NCBI GenBank assembly: GCA_025738555.1
Contig: JAOVFP010000003.1
Coordinates: 2,914,001-2,978,000, forward strand
DNA from: Cyathus striatus
Taxonomy: Eukaryota; Basidiomycota; Agaricomycetes; Agaricales; Nidulariaceae
Direction: 5' to 3'
Length of the DNA stretch: 64,000 nt
The notes under the pieces were generated by a model, which worked only from the letters and a program-made list of their open reading frames with translations, was not told where the DNA came from and ran no database searches. Made by a program: the position numbers and the translations under genes. Shown here one piece after another: positions 47,518 to 59,299 of the stretch (its first letter is position 1; the number at the start of each line of letters is the position of its first letter).

Positions 47518-48430
47518 ATGTCACATTTGTCACGATCTTCCCGCGTGTCACATATGTCCCACGCTTCACACAATTCCCGCGCATCACGTTTGTCACGTTC
47601 TCCATGCGTGTCACATATTTCCCGCGCTTCTAATAATTCTCGCGCTCGACATCATTCCCACGCTCTAGATAATTCCCGCGCACCGCGCTTGTCACGTTCT
47701 TCCCGCGCGTCACGATTGTCACGTTTTTTTTACACGCCTCACGATTGTCACGCTTTTTATGTGCGTCACGACCGTCACGCTTCTACACGCGTCACGATCG
47801 TCACGCTTTTACACGCCTCACGATCGTCACGCTTTTACACGCCTCACGATCGTCACGCTTTTCCACGCGTCACGATTGTCACGCTTTTACATGCGTCACG
47901 GTCGTCACGCTTTTACACGCGTCACAATTGTCACGCTATTACATGCGTCATTATTGTCACGCTTTTACACACGTCACGAACGTCACGCTTCTACACGCGT
48001 CACAATTGTCACGTTCTTCCCGCGCGTCACGATCGTCACGCTTTTACACGCGTTACAATTTGTCACATTTGTCACGCTTTTACACGCGTCACAATTTGTC
48101 ACATTTGTCACGCTATTACACGCGTCACAATTGTCACGTTCTTCCCGCGCGTCACGATCGTCACGCTTTTACACGCGTCACAATTGTCACGCTTTTACAT
48201 GCATCACGATCGTCACGCTTTTACACATGTCACATTTGTCACGCTATTACACGCGTCACATTTGTCACACTATTACATGCGTCACGATCGTCACGCTATT
48301 ACACGTGTCATGACTGTCACGCTTTTACATGCGTCACGATCGTCACGCTTTTCACACGCTTCATGGCCGTCACGCATTTATGGCTGTCACAAATGTGACA
48401 TATTTCTAGTGTGTCACAATTGTCAAGCCT
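47518..48430. repeat. GTCACG minisatellite, 26 bp unit, left arm
   Basis: The outer 200 bp hold CCGCGC/AATTCCCGCGC units; the rest holds about 27 units of TCACGCTTTTACACGCGTCACGATCG. CpG dinucleotides are abundant and mostly intact. Confidence 0.95.
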
Positions 48431-49864
48431 TTACATGTCACATTCATCAACACTAGTGTTGGCATAATTAGTTAATGGTGGTCATATTATACACTATTCA
48501 ATCTATATATGAGTTCATCAAATATTGATGGGGTCCCAACAGGTGTGCAATGACAATTGTTCCCATATCTTTCATGATCTAGGAATAAGAGTATTGTGTG
48601 ACACCACATTTAATTCTCAGTTCATTGCTTAGCAATGTAATTCAGTCTTTTACATTGACTAGTCATTGATTGATCTGTCAACTGTCAATCATTGACACAT
48701 ACTTTTTTGAAAGATGAGGTCTGATCCTGTTGATAACATTGTTGCACATGACTATAGAGAAATGATATTACATTTTTTAGACAAGAGAGGCAAAGGGACA
48801 AAGGGGCCCTTCAGTAAAGAGAACAAGAAACGAAGGCAATGACATAATTAACACTAAGCCAAAGAACAGAAAAGTAAGTAAATAACAACAGCCACTGAGC
48901 AAGAAAGTGCAAAGAAGTACAAAAGGGAGTTTTCAGATATCAGAATGAATACTAATACTAAAAGAGTGAGTAGAAGTGAAACTGATTGAGACACAATAAG
49001 ATAGTTTTTATTAACTCCTCATTTCAATAAAACATAGAAAACTATCATGTAGTTATATAGAGTCAGCAGTTATGTGATTTGGTAATGTGTGTTGAAGATA
49101 TTAGTATAATCAATGGCCAATGCAAGAATCATAATCATCTATAGGCTGTAATGTGTAAGTTTAATGTAATGTGGAATCACATCTATTCACTATCTATTCA
49201 TGTGTTAAACATGCAAGGTTCTATATTCTTCTCTGTCTGGTTGGTACATGTTTCCATAATGTTCAATACCATTGTAATGACCCTAACCATTATGGTTATT
49301 ATTTTTTCATTTTATCACATCTATAGTCTTGATTGTAAAACATGGCATATTCCAAATATATCATACACTCTAAATAGGACTAAAACTCCAACTACATATA
49401 CACTCTACATCCTCCAATCTAGTTTCATATTACTGTTACATTCCCATAACATTATATTTGTCATATACTGTGTTATAACCTTCATTTCTACAAGTGCATA
49501 TTCATTTACTCTGATTTTTAATAATTTGCTCTGTGGTTTCAGATACTTAATCTACTTCTATAATAATTTGGATGGTGATACAGACATACCAGAAACTGCA
49601 CATGTGGCTGGCTTCCCTTGTTCAGAGTTAAGTTTTAGATACCACACAAACTCTCTTCTTAACTATGTTCTTGGCCCCACATATGTAAGAGACAATAATT
49701 AGTACACATATCTATTGCTGTTATACTTTGTGTCAGATAAACAAAGTTAAAATAATCTACATGACATTAGAGACTAAAAATGTGACAGCAGTATGCATGA
49801 AAAATAGTGACATGTTGGAAATATGTCACAAATGTAATAAGCATAAACACATGATAATTGTGAC
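48431..49864. other. Central part of the 4.5 kb element
   Basis: AT-rich unique sequence between the inverted minisatellites. It holds one plus-strand frame, listed separately, and nothing else recognised. Confidence 0.5.
49151..49702 (+). CDS. Open frame of 183 codons, hydrophobic, unknown
   Basis: ATG at 49,151 to stop at 49,702. The product is rich in I, F, Y, L and S, with several stretches long enough to span a membrane (near residues 25-55, 85-120 and 125-145). AT-rich DNA readily gives such hydrophobic frames. There are no motifs, no paralogue in the window and no clear promoter. It is either a small membrane protein or chance; I lean to chance. Confidence 0.25.
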   Translation: MCKFNVMWNHIYSLSIHVLNMQGSIFFSVWLVHVSIMFNTIVMTLTIMVIIFSFYHIYSLDCKTWHIPNISYTLNRTKTPTTYTLYILQSSFILLLHSHNIIFVIYCVITFISTSAYSFTLIFNNLLCGFRYLIYFYNNLDGDTDIPETAHVAGFPCSELSFRYHTNSLLNYVLGPTYVRDNN

Positions 49865-50845
49865 ACATGCGAAATATGTCACACATGTGACAGGCTTAAA
49901 TGCGTGACGATCGTGACGCGTGTAATAGCGTGACAATTGTGACGCGTGTAAAAGCGTGACGATCGTGACGCATGTAAAAGCGTGACAATTGTGACGCGTG
50001 TAAAAGCGTGACGATCGTGACGCATGTAAAAGCGTGACAATTGTGACGCATGTAAAAGCGTGACGATCGTGACGCATGTAAAAGCGTGACGATCGTGACA
50101 CATGTAAAAGCGTGACGATCGTGAGGCGTGTAAAAGCGTGACGATCGTGACGCATGTAATAGCGTGACGATCGTGAAGCGTGTAAAAGCGTGACAATCGT
50201 GACGCGTGGAAAAGCGTGACAATCGTGACGCATGTAATAGCGTGACAATCGTGACGCGTGGAAAAGCGTGACAATCGTGACGCGTGTAATAGCGTGACAA
50301 TTGTGACGCATGTAATAGTGTGACAATTGTGACGCGTGTAATAGCGTGACAAATGTGACATGTGTAAAAGCGTGACGATCGTGACGCGCGGGAAGAACGT
50401 GACAATTGTGACGCGTGTAGAAGCGTGACGTTCGTGACGTGTGTAAAAGCGTGACAATAATGACGCATGTAATAGTGTGACAATCGTGACGCGCGGGAAG
50501 AACGTGACAAGCGCGGTGCGCGGGAATTATCTAGAGCGCGGGAATGATGTTGAGCGCGAGAATTATTAGAAGCGCGGGAAATATGTGACACGCGAGAAGA
50601 TCGTGACAATCGTGATGCGTGAGAAGTATGTGACACGCGGGAAATATGTGACATGCGGCAAGATCGTGACAATCATAATGCGCCGGAATTATCCAGAGTG
50701 CGGGAATGATGTGGAGCGCGGGAATTATAGGATGCGCGGGAAATGTGTGACACGCATGGAGAACGTGATAAACATGATGCGCGGGAATTGTGTGAAGCGC
50801 GGGAAATATGTGACACGCGGGAAGATCGTGACAAATGTGACATGA
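49865..50845. repeat. GTCACG minisatellite, 26 bp unit, right arm (inverted)
   Basis: Mirror image of the left array: CGTGACGCGTGTAAAAGCGTGACGATCGTGA units, then GCGCGGGAATTAT units nearest the outer side. The order of sub-blocks is the exact reverse of the left arm. Confidence 0.95.
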
Positions 50846-50847
50846 AC

Positions 50848-51260
50848 TACAATAGCAATATCCAATTAGTAACAATGATTGTTTCTACAGTAATGATTTT
50901 CAATTCAAAATAAGTCAATGATCACTTATGATCACCACTTTACAATATAGTAATATTCACTTCAAATAGCTAATGATCACATATGATCACCATATTGCAA
51001 TAGACCTACAGTAATAGTATTCACTTCAAAATAGCCAATGATCACATATGATCACCATATTATAATAGATCTACAGTAGTAATATTCACTTCAAAATAGC
51101 CAATGATCACATATGATCACCATATTACAATAGACCTACAGTAGTAATATTCACTTCAAAATAGCCAATGATCACATATGATCACCATATTACAATAGAC
51201 CTACAGTAGTAATATTCACTTCAAATTAGCCAATGATCACTTATGATCACCATTAGATTT
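50848..51260. repeat. ~62 bp subterminal repeats, right arm (inverted)
   Basis: About six units of AATGATCACATATGATCACCATATTACAATAGACCTACAG in mirror orientation to the left arm, one or two fewer than there. Confidence 0.9.
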
Positions 51261-51383
51261 AGTATTAATAGGTGGATAAGCTCTCAAAACGCATAATTAT
51301 GAAGGTGATCATTATTTATGATTGCAGCAATCATAAAACACTACATTTTTATGATCATTTTTGGCTGACACTTATGGATAATC

Positions 51384-51790
51384 TATATATTTCACAGTAC
51401 AGTATGCATGTAGTCCAGAGAGCTATTAAAATGAGTTCATGTTCATACAGTTACTACTGAGCAAGGTATGGCAATACGAGTATTTGAGTAGGGCGCATAA
51501 TATATTTTGATGGAACACAACTGCATTCAACATCATAGTATCTGGCTTCCTGGAATTAATAATCTATAAATTTCACGGTACAGTAGGCATGTAGCCCGGG
51601 GAGCTATTAAAATGAGTACATGCTCATACAGTAACTACTGAGCAAGGTATGGCAATACGAGTGTTTGAGCAGGGTGCATAATGTATTTTGATGGAAACCA
51701 ATACTCAACGTTATAGTATCTTGCTTTCTAGAATTAATAATCTGTATTCAATCATTTCACGATATCTTTTCAAGGTTACTCGTATATCTC
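51384..51790. repeat. Continuation of the ~381/190 bp tandem repeat
   Basis: Resumes after the 4.5 kb element with TATATATTTCACAGTACAGTATGCATG and shows two further sub-units (near 51,377 and 51,536). Confidence 0.8.
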
Positions 51791-51987
51791 TCTGTGTGTT
51801 CATCTCTGCGCATTGCGTGTAAATCTTGACATCGACTTCAAGCTCAAGCAGTACAAAATCAGCGAATACCTCATAATATTTAGTGTGTACTCCTTTTTCT
51901 TAGCATAGTCATCCACAAACGGCACGATTCACAAGATCTCTAATTTATTAGCGTTATAATTGAAGAAACACTAGTAAGCAGCACTAT

Positions 51988-53633
51988 CTAATTTGCAACC
52001 ACACCACCAAGTAGCCCAGTCATTTGTAATAGCTGTGTCCTCTGCTCTTCAATTTCTTTTTCTTTTCTCTCGAGCTCCTTATTTTTCTCATCGAGCTCTC
52101 GCGTCCGCGCTTCAAGCTCCTTCATCAAAGAATGGCTGTTTGCAACCCTAGCTTGCTTCAGCTTTGATGTTAGCTTCGTGAAGAAGTTTGCCAAGTCAAC
52201 ACACTCGCTATTGGCTTCATCGTGCAATGTCTTTGACACGAAGTGAATGGCTCCACTTGACTCACTGGTGTGACGGGCGAGGACGAGAACCCAAGCCCCT
52301 GTTGATAATGATAACCTCTCCGTCTATTCGTGATATTAAATGAAAGTTCATATGACTGATAAAACAATTATGTACCTTAGTGATGATGGGCCCGATGTCT
52401 CTGTTGAAACGCCGACTTGCACTAGCATGGTCCAGTATCTCCGGTTCCAATTTCTTTGTCCGGACTATCTCTGAAGGTGGTATGAAACACTATATCAAAG
52501 TTAAACATTCGATCTATTACACACTGTAGTTCAAGCTACCCCACTGAACACCTTCCACAGTTCCAAAACGTTTCTCTTTCTCTTCCATGGTTACAGGTTT
52601 TCGATGCCCAAGGAAGTTAACCAACCTTGGATCGTAGCTGTTCTTATTTGTACCTGCTGGAAGCGCTGATGATGACTCTGAAGGGTTCATAGTAAGAACA
52701 GGGTCGATAAAACTATTGTCGATAAGTTCATGTGTGTTCTAAGAGATATATCAGTACATCATGCACGAAGTAATAACAGGATCTGTGGCAAGATGAGTTG
52801 GTGAGGACTCCGAAGGGTCCATGGCAAGAAGAACAGGGTCAATAAAATGATTGTCAATAAGCCCGGGTGGGCTCTAAGAGATATATCAGTACATCACGCA
52901 TAAAATAATAACCGGAACATGATTTACAGTTAGTACAGCCACAGACTCATCAGTAGTGGCAGGATCGGAGCTGAGTGGCAATGCGTTCTTATCAGCTGCA
53001 GGCGAATTGGGGGCATGTGCGCTCTAATAAGTATTAGTAAGTCAAGCAAGATAATAAACAAAATGCGAATTACAGTTGGTACACTCTCATATCCGCTAGG
53101 TTCAGTAACACCAGGAGAGGCATCCAAATCTAAGGACTTTAACTGCATAAAAATATGAGCAAATACTAAAGCTCTAAGACACACTATGAGATAATTCTGT
53201 CCAGCCTTCGTATGGGGGCACTGGCTGCGAAGTGGCCTGTCAGTACATACGTTACACCGCCTCTGACTGCGAGTGGTTGGAATAGGTTCAGGTGGGCTCT
53301 AAGATTACATCAGTACATCACGCAAAGTAATAACAAAAAAGTGATTTACAGATGTGTTCTCGTCTCCATCAGGTTCAGCGACAACGGGCATGATGTCCAT
53401 ATCCTGGGACTTTGACAGCATAAGAAATGAGTAAATACTAAAGCTCTAAGACACACTGCGAGATAAAGTTGTCCGGCTTTTGTATGAGGGCACTGGACGC
53501 GAAGTGGCCGGCTAGGACATTTTGTACATCTTTGTGGTGTGCTGTTGTTGTTGGGGAGTCTTGTCACGGTTTCCTTCTGGGATCTGGTCGACTTCTTTCT
53601 GCTGGAATTTGCTTTCTGGCCCTTTGATTTCAT
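51988..53633 (-). CDS. Unknown protein, 411 aa, nine exons, two CxxC zinc-cluster repeats and a C-terminal coiled coil
   Basis: Exons: 53,633-53,457; 53,403-53,350; 53,298-53,185; 53,142-53,074; 53,023-52,928; 52,873-52,778; 52,738-52,540; 52,470-52,376; 52,323-51,988. All phases agree and no stop is met. The N-terminus is basic. A zinc-like cluster occurs twice, in exon 1 (RCTKCPSRPLRVQCPHTKAGQ) and exon 3 (RCNVCTDRPLRSQCPHTKAGQ), so exon pairs 1-2 and 3-4 are a tandem duplication. Exons 6 and 7 also repeat (LIDNHFIDPVLLAMDPSES and LIDNSFIDPVLTMNPSES). The last exon ends in a heptad-rich, E/K/R-rich coiled coil (ELDEKNKELERKEKEIEEQ). Probably nuclear or nucleic-acid binding; family unknown. 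It starts 455 bp from the divergent KDZ gene. Confidence 0.75.
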
Positions 53634-54088
53634 GGAGGAATGGATAAGAAGTGAACAGACGGAGTAAAGGTGAGAGGTATTTTTTGGCAGCGGAAAAACA
53701 GACCAAGGCAAGTATAAGGCACAATTTGTGCAGGATGATATGGTACCTGTTTTCTGTTTCTTACTTCGACACTAAGTGCCAATATCAGAGGCATACAAAT
53801 GCAAATATGCGCTGATCGGATTGTACATGGGAAATGGTCGTGCTTGATACCTATAGGGTAAATCAAGTTTCAAATGTCAAAAATAATAGTTATTCTTATT
53901 CAAACACTGTATCTTCTTACTTCGACACTAAGTGCCAATATCAGAGGTATACAGATGCAAATATGCGCTGATCAGATTGTACACGGGAAATGATCACACT
54001 TCATACCTAGTAAATCGAGTTTCAAGTGTCAAAAAGAATAGATATTATTTTTGAAGCACTGTGTCATTTCTTACAACTATCTCTTGCA
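53634..54088. promoter_or_regulatory. Shared divergent promoter region with a 166 bp tandem duplication
   Basis: It lies between the ATG codons of the 411 aa gene (minus) and the KDZ transposase (plus). The sequence starting TTCTTACTTCGACACTAAGTGCC occurs at 53,758 and again at 53,924, with nearly the same following bases (CAAATATGCGCTGATC, GTACAYGGGAAATG). Co-regulation of the two genes is an inference from position. Confidence 0.6.
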
Positions 54089-57000
54089 ATGTCCTCCATT
54101 CCACGTAAACGTCACGAGCGATTTAAGGAGCCAGAGGAGATCAAACGTATCCCAGGATTATATGCTGAAAGAGAACCAGAAAGGATAGTGCATGCCCCAG
54201 GACTTTTTAAATCCTCAACGCTATCATTATTGTCATTTTTGTTGACTTCAGCATCTGTGTCGGTTTCGTCATCTGGGCCTTATGAGCCAGTCTCATCCCC
54301 TCAAAAAAAACAGCGATTGGTGAAGAACCCACACTCTAATACTGGTCAACATCGATCACGCAACCCTATGTCTGTGTCGAGGAATGATGAAGTATCCAGT
54401 GAATTAGTTCAGATTATCCATGGAGGTTCAGATGTGCTCCAGGAATATGACGATGGTCTACCATTGCGGTCTGATTGGACACATGAAGAATACATTCTCA
54501 ATAATTTTCCCTTCCTAAATGATGGCAGTGTGCCTTTCAGTGAAGTAGATCTCGATGACATCTTTTATTCGTACCATGTCAGCGTGTTTTACGGTGGGAT
54601 TGGTTTTGAACGAGTTAGCAAGGAGTTGTTTCTTGTTCAAGGTTGGGATTCCACAAAGAATAACAGTATGCCAGTAAGTGGTTCATAGATCTATCTTCTG
54701 TGTACAGTATTACTGATGACCAAAATTTAGAATCGTTGGTTTCATCTGCAATGGTGGCTAGTGGATGGAGATATGACTGCAGTGTGCACCTGCAATTCCA
54801 AAAAGTCACCTTGTGTACATGCTAAATTTCTGTATGTCTTTGGTAAGGAAAGGTTCTCGAATAGTAATGATATTCCCAATGGTATTTTTTCGCAACTTCA
54901 ACACATATCCCATAACTAACTCGTTCATATAAAGTACCTTCTGATGTGACACTGTTTCATTGTGAAATATTTCCAGAGTCCAATACATCGTATCATTTGT
55001 TTTCAGTGAATACGGGAGCAGGTCTCCTTGATCGAATTATTATATCACATGAAGGCTTGGACGACGGTAGTGGCAGCTGGGAATGCCAAAAATGTAACCT
55101 GTCAATGTGCCCACATATTATTAAAACGCAGCACAAGCTCCAGCAAATCCTGCATTGCGATCCTGAGGCATGAGATGACATTGCACTCAATTATGACCTC
55201 TTGGAGAACTCAAGTGAGCTAATATTTCATACATGTTTCCCTTCTGACATGTTCCATACAAGGTCAACAATTCCACTCTGATTCTGATCCAGACAAAGGG
55301 ATATCGTATCTACTGATAATGCCTCCTAGCTGGGCGCGTTTGGAAACAGACGCCAAGCTCTACCATAAAAAGCCAAGGCCACTACCTCCACCACCTCTTC
55401 TTATTGAATTAGGTGAACATATGCGGTGTATATGCAGTTCTGGACTTGAAAATTCAGGACCAATGGTGATCAAATCATGTACTGTATACGGGCTTAGCAG
55501 TGCACATGTGACCGAAATTCAACTTCGGAAGTGTAACAACTGTCTTTGCTCAGACCGATTCATTGGTCCTGACTGCAGAGATATCGAAATCCTGAATCTC
55601 AATAACCATTACTTATTTACACATGAGCTTCTGGAGCGCTATACATCGGCTTACACCATTTCTCCTACTCCTTTCGTGGCTTTCATTTTGGAAGTCAGTC
55701 GTGGTTACGCAGATAATGGAACCGGGATCCCTTTCGTCAATGATTTCATCTTCCGTGCCGCTTGGTTCACATATGCCGATCTCTTATGTTTAGAAAATGA
55801 TATGCGGTGTCATATCTGCGGTCCGGCTCCAGATAATGTAATTTTTGATGGCGTCTCCATCTCGTTCAGCCGCAAGCAGCTCCGTTCCTCCATTAAGCCA
55901 CCAACAGCTATATCACCACATTTGGAACGAAAAGACAAAGTGTCTTATATCAGCAAGCAGCAGCTCATACTGGACCGTAAGCTACGGAAACTAATATGTA
56001 CCGTCATGACCAAAAAAATGCATCTTAATAATTCTTTCATTCATGGTGATGACGAAGAAAGTATGCTTTTGCAACTACCTGACGTCAATCTGGCATTGGG
56101 ACGTCTAGCGGCACGTTTATTCATGGGAGACACTTGGCCAGACAATAGTTATGTCTATTTGTTTTCGGAGGTTCAGATATCATTATCTCAGTAAATATTT
56201 AGATATTAACTATTGTTTCAACAGATAGCAGCAGAAGAATCGATTGTACAGATGGTGAACAGGCTTGGCTATGACGCCCTTAGAAATTTCAATCACACGA
56301 AAAGTGACGACGCCCTCTCTCGATTGGTAAACATTCCATCAATCTATCTGGTTTTACGACATGAATATACCAAAGAAAACACATATTTGGAAGACCTAAT
56401 TGATGTTTGCATCTGGATAGAAAGCCATGCACATGAGACGTTGGATAAGCTTATAGCGCAAAGTCTGTCTACTCAATCTAGTCCTGTTTCAGAAACTCCA
56501 AAAGATGACTGGAAATTGGTAAGTGTCTGTTTTCGCTTAATCATTTTCTTTCTTTGTGACCCGTAATATTAGACAGGTAGTTGCTACAGCATGCCGCAGA
56601 TACGACATAGGCCAATCTATCCTGGGTTGAAACACGATAGGTCACAAGATAAAGGTGGACAAGACCGGGGTGCTGAGTGTTCGAAGTACTATGCTCAGTA
56701 CTCACCCCAATGCCTGACCGGAGGAATCATGGCCGCCTGGTGTACACATTCCATCTGCTATGGTTTTCATTCTATGCCAAGCAGTGAAGGCCGTGATGAT
56801 GTTTTCTCGGCTCTCTATACACGATGGAGAGTTCCACCAAAGCGGGTGATTTATGACTTCGCTTGCGCTCTGGGTCCTTACTGTATGACATGAGAAGGGG
56901 ATTTTTTTTCCGAGACTAAGTTTCTAATTGACCACTTCCATGCCGCAGGTCATAAAAAATGTTCAACAGCCTGCTTTCTGAAACGATCTGTTACTGCAGA

Positions 57001-57190
57001 TCCCTGATTAAAAGGTCTCAACTCGAGTGCCGCCGAGTGTGGTAACTCAGTGATGGCGTGTATCTGCAAGTCAGTCAGCTACATGGGGCAATACCGTGCT
57101 ACATTGTACATGAAGACTTTTCTTTGTATCTGGAACCGCACCAAAATGCAAAAGCTCGCTGGATATAATGCAGTGCATAATAGTAGTTAG
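54089..57190 (+). pseudogene. KDZ-family transposase with N-terminal cysteine cluster, three TGA stops
   Basis: Exons 54,089-54,673, 54,731-54,842, 54,935-55,213, 55,263-56,170, 56,225-56,518 and 56,573-57,190 join in phase, giving 932 codons. A charged N-terminus is followed by a SWIM-like CTCNSKKSPCVH cluster (exon 2), WECQKCNLSMCPH (exon 3), CICSSG and RKCNNCLCSDRFIGPDC (exon 4), MRCHICGPAP, and then the KDZ catalytic part (exon 6): GGIMAAWCTHSICYGFHS, VIYDFACAL (first Asp), LIDHFHAAGHKKCS (second Asp, His/Cys) and NSSAAECGNS (Glu). This is the DDE pattern of Kyakuja-Dileera-Zisupton transposases, probably with a CxC4-type zinc region. TGA codons at 55,171, 56,891 and 57,005 fall where Arg is expected or fits. 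The C-terminus is shorter than usual. Read through the TGAs, the frame is otherwise complete, so inactivation is recent. Confidence 0.85.
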
Positions 57191-58185
57191 GAATACTATT
57201 ATTCTTCATTGTGGTAATCTGTTGACATGAACAATTAAATAATTTGATTAGCTGTTTGCAAGGCAATGAATAAAATATGTATGTCATGGGTGCATAGATA
57301 CGGAAAATTGAAAAGATGGCAGTGATATCTCGTTGATATGTCGAAAGGGTTACAATGCAGCATTCTGTGAGCTGACCTCGAAGCTATGCCAAGAAAAGAT
57401 AAAATAAGGGGTGATAACAAAAGATAATCGACTTGAATGATGAGCTATACCCGGAAAAAAAAAATCGGAAAGGCACGGTGTAAGAAATATGTACCATCAA
57501 GAGTATAGAAATTTGAAGAAATTGAAAAAGATGGCGGCAATGTGGCATTGATATGTCAAAGGAGAAAAAATAATGGTGTTCTGTGAGTTGAATTGCTATA
57601 CCCAGAAAAGATAAAATACCAGTGATAAAAAAATGATAATAGATGTTAAGCTATAACCAGAAAAGAGAAAATGACCGTGTTCGATGACTTCAATGATTCT
57701 CAAGAGAAATAATTCAGAATAATCCAAAATGCGGATTTGTTGTTCTGGTAACATGCCCATATGTCGCTAGTTCGATGACTCCAATGATTCTCAAGAGAAA
57801 TAATTCGGAATAATCCGAAATGCAGATTTGTTGTTCTGGTAACATGCATGTATGTCGCTATGAGGCTAATAAGGTAAAGTGGCTTCGATCGCACCTGTTG
57901 GTTCTCAAACATACATACTTCTAATGAGAAAAAGCTACAGAGAAACCTTATCGTACAGAAGTGCACTACGTCACCTTGCGAATCCTGCATAAAGTTCGGA
58001 AGTACTGATTCACGCGAATCTTTATTTGGTAGCAGTACGTAACGCTGTTTTTTTAACTCTTATCCCTGAAACACGGACATATCCAACTGAGTCTGTCATG
58101 TACTAAAACACTCGTCAGTGTCCTTTATAGATGTCTTTCAACGTACTCCCTGACCTCCAAATCTTTTTTCCCATACCCACCCAAC
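57191..58185. other. Gene-free stretch with two local duplications
   Basis: TTCGATGACTYCAATGATTCTCAAGAGAAATAATTC repeats at 57,680 and 57,772 (unit ~91 bp). AAAAAGATGGCRGYAATG...TTGATATGTC occurs near 57,313 and again near 57,530. The last 120 bp match the 5' flank of family-C copy 1 (CTGAAACACGGACATATCCAACTGAG). Confidence 0.5.
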
Positions 58186-59193
58186 ATGTCCAGCAACCAA
58201 TTCCAAAATACAAGGGCGTTCTTTTACGCAGTTGGAATGTCAGAGGGTCCCTTGAAATCGTATATCATCAACTCTACGAAAGTAAGTTAATTTTCGTGAG
58301 TATGTTTAATCATACGCTCACGGTTTTCAGTTCCCAACATGCCTTTTTGCCCTCGACTACCCCGACGAGGATTCAATTGTTACCTTGCGGTTGCGTCGCG
58401 AGGTGAACGAAATAGAAGATTATATCAACAAAGTAACATGCGACAATTGTCATACCGACGGTATGGAAATCCTGTATTCTAAATGTGACAATATTTACTT
58501 AACATATGCTCATAGATGCTGATTGTGTCGTGGCTTTTGGAAATCATGGCCTGACCTGTGAAAGGTGCAAATCGCGGGATAATGACAAGAGCTGCTTGGC
58601 GGATGATTACTGGATTCCAGAAATGGACTTTCTACCAGTGAAGAGTCTAAGAGAATAAGTTAAAAATACATTTGGTTTCTTTCATGTTATTACCACAAAT
58701 AATAACGTGAAATTATATAGATATCCTTGTTTTAAACAAGTACAGGATAACACCACAGATTGCATGATACCAATACATGCATTACGAAACCGCATGATAC
58801 GCACATTATCTTATCGAAATTGTTTTACCGTCGTTAATCAACCACATACGCATGGTTGGAAGCTTGGAGTCACTACAAATGAACAATATCGTCGACTCAG
58901 ATTTCAACTACGATGATTTTAAGAAATGGGCCGACGACATCACATCGCTTCTACGACAATTACCCCGCGAGAACGAATTGGAGGTATTCTGGAGGAACCT
59001 TTCGAAGAACAACACGACATTGTCGCCACAGCCTCCATCGACTCAAACAACGTCTTCAGCATGGGGTAATTTTAACAAAATGGGATTAGAACTATTCCGA
59101 ATCAGGTATGACCAGACAGAGATGCATGACGACTGGAGGAAACCACTTCCGGAATGGAAAGTGGTATGGTCGAGGAGTGATTACAACTTCTAA
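58186..59193 (+). pseudogene. Family-C gene copy 3 (unknown function), four exons, decayed
   Basis: Exons 58,186-58,281 (96 nt), 58,331-58,460 (130 nt), 58,516 to about 58,655, and 58,721-59,193. Exon 1 gives FYAVGMSEGPLKSYIINSTK, like FYAVGMKKGPLRSFILNTIQ in copy 1. Cysteines VTCDNCHTDADC and LTCERCKSRDNDKSC suggest a zinc cluster. Exon 4 reads YQYMHYETA and YAHYLIEIVLPSLINHI and ends EWKVVWSRSDYNF. Two TGA codons replace the conserved Arg residues of ARYLYL and TRYALF in copy 1. The exon 3 donor is damaged (GAATAAGTT where GTAAGTT is expected), leaving a TAA at 58,656. The copy is therefore inactive. It points outward toward the right satellite, mirroring copy 1. Confidence 0.75.
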
Positions 59194-59299
59194 AGGAGAT
59201 CAGTCGTCAGTGTCGTTGTATCATATTGTGTCTACTGTGTCTACTGTACAGTTCTGGTGATGTAATAAATGTAGAATATCTTGCCTCCTACCGCCACCT

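Larger units (their letters stand above)
46879..51376. mobile_element. 4.5 kb palindromic satellite-armed element, hAT-like
   Basis: Long inverted repeats of more than 1.5 kb per arm. The outer ends read GTGTTAGCCAAAATTATCATAAAAATG on the left and, inward from the right, GTGTCAGCCAAAAATGATCATAAAAATG. GATAATC flanks both sides (46,872-46,878 and 51,377-51,383), extended to 8 bp with one mismatch, which would suit a hAT-type 8 bp duplication. From the outside in, each arm has a hairpin-rich end, ~62 bp repeats, CCGCGC-rich repeats and 26 bp GTCACG repeats. The centre is 1.4 kb without a transposase. It is presumably moved in trans. Confidence 0.8.

Noticed and set aside
47518..48456. Long open frames (up to 312 codons) rich in RHDRHAFTRVTIVTLLHAS repeats, in three frames on one strand and mirrored at 49.8-50.7 kb
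   Set aside because: They arise because the 26 bp repeat lacks stops in any frame on that strand; three overlapping frames give the same repeated peptide and there is no splice or start context.
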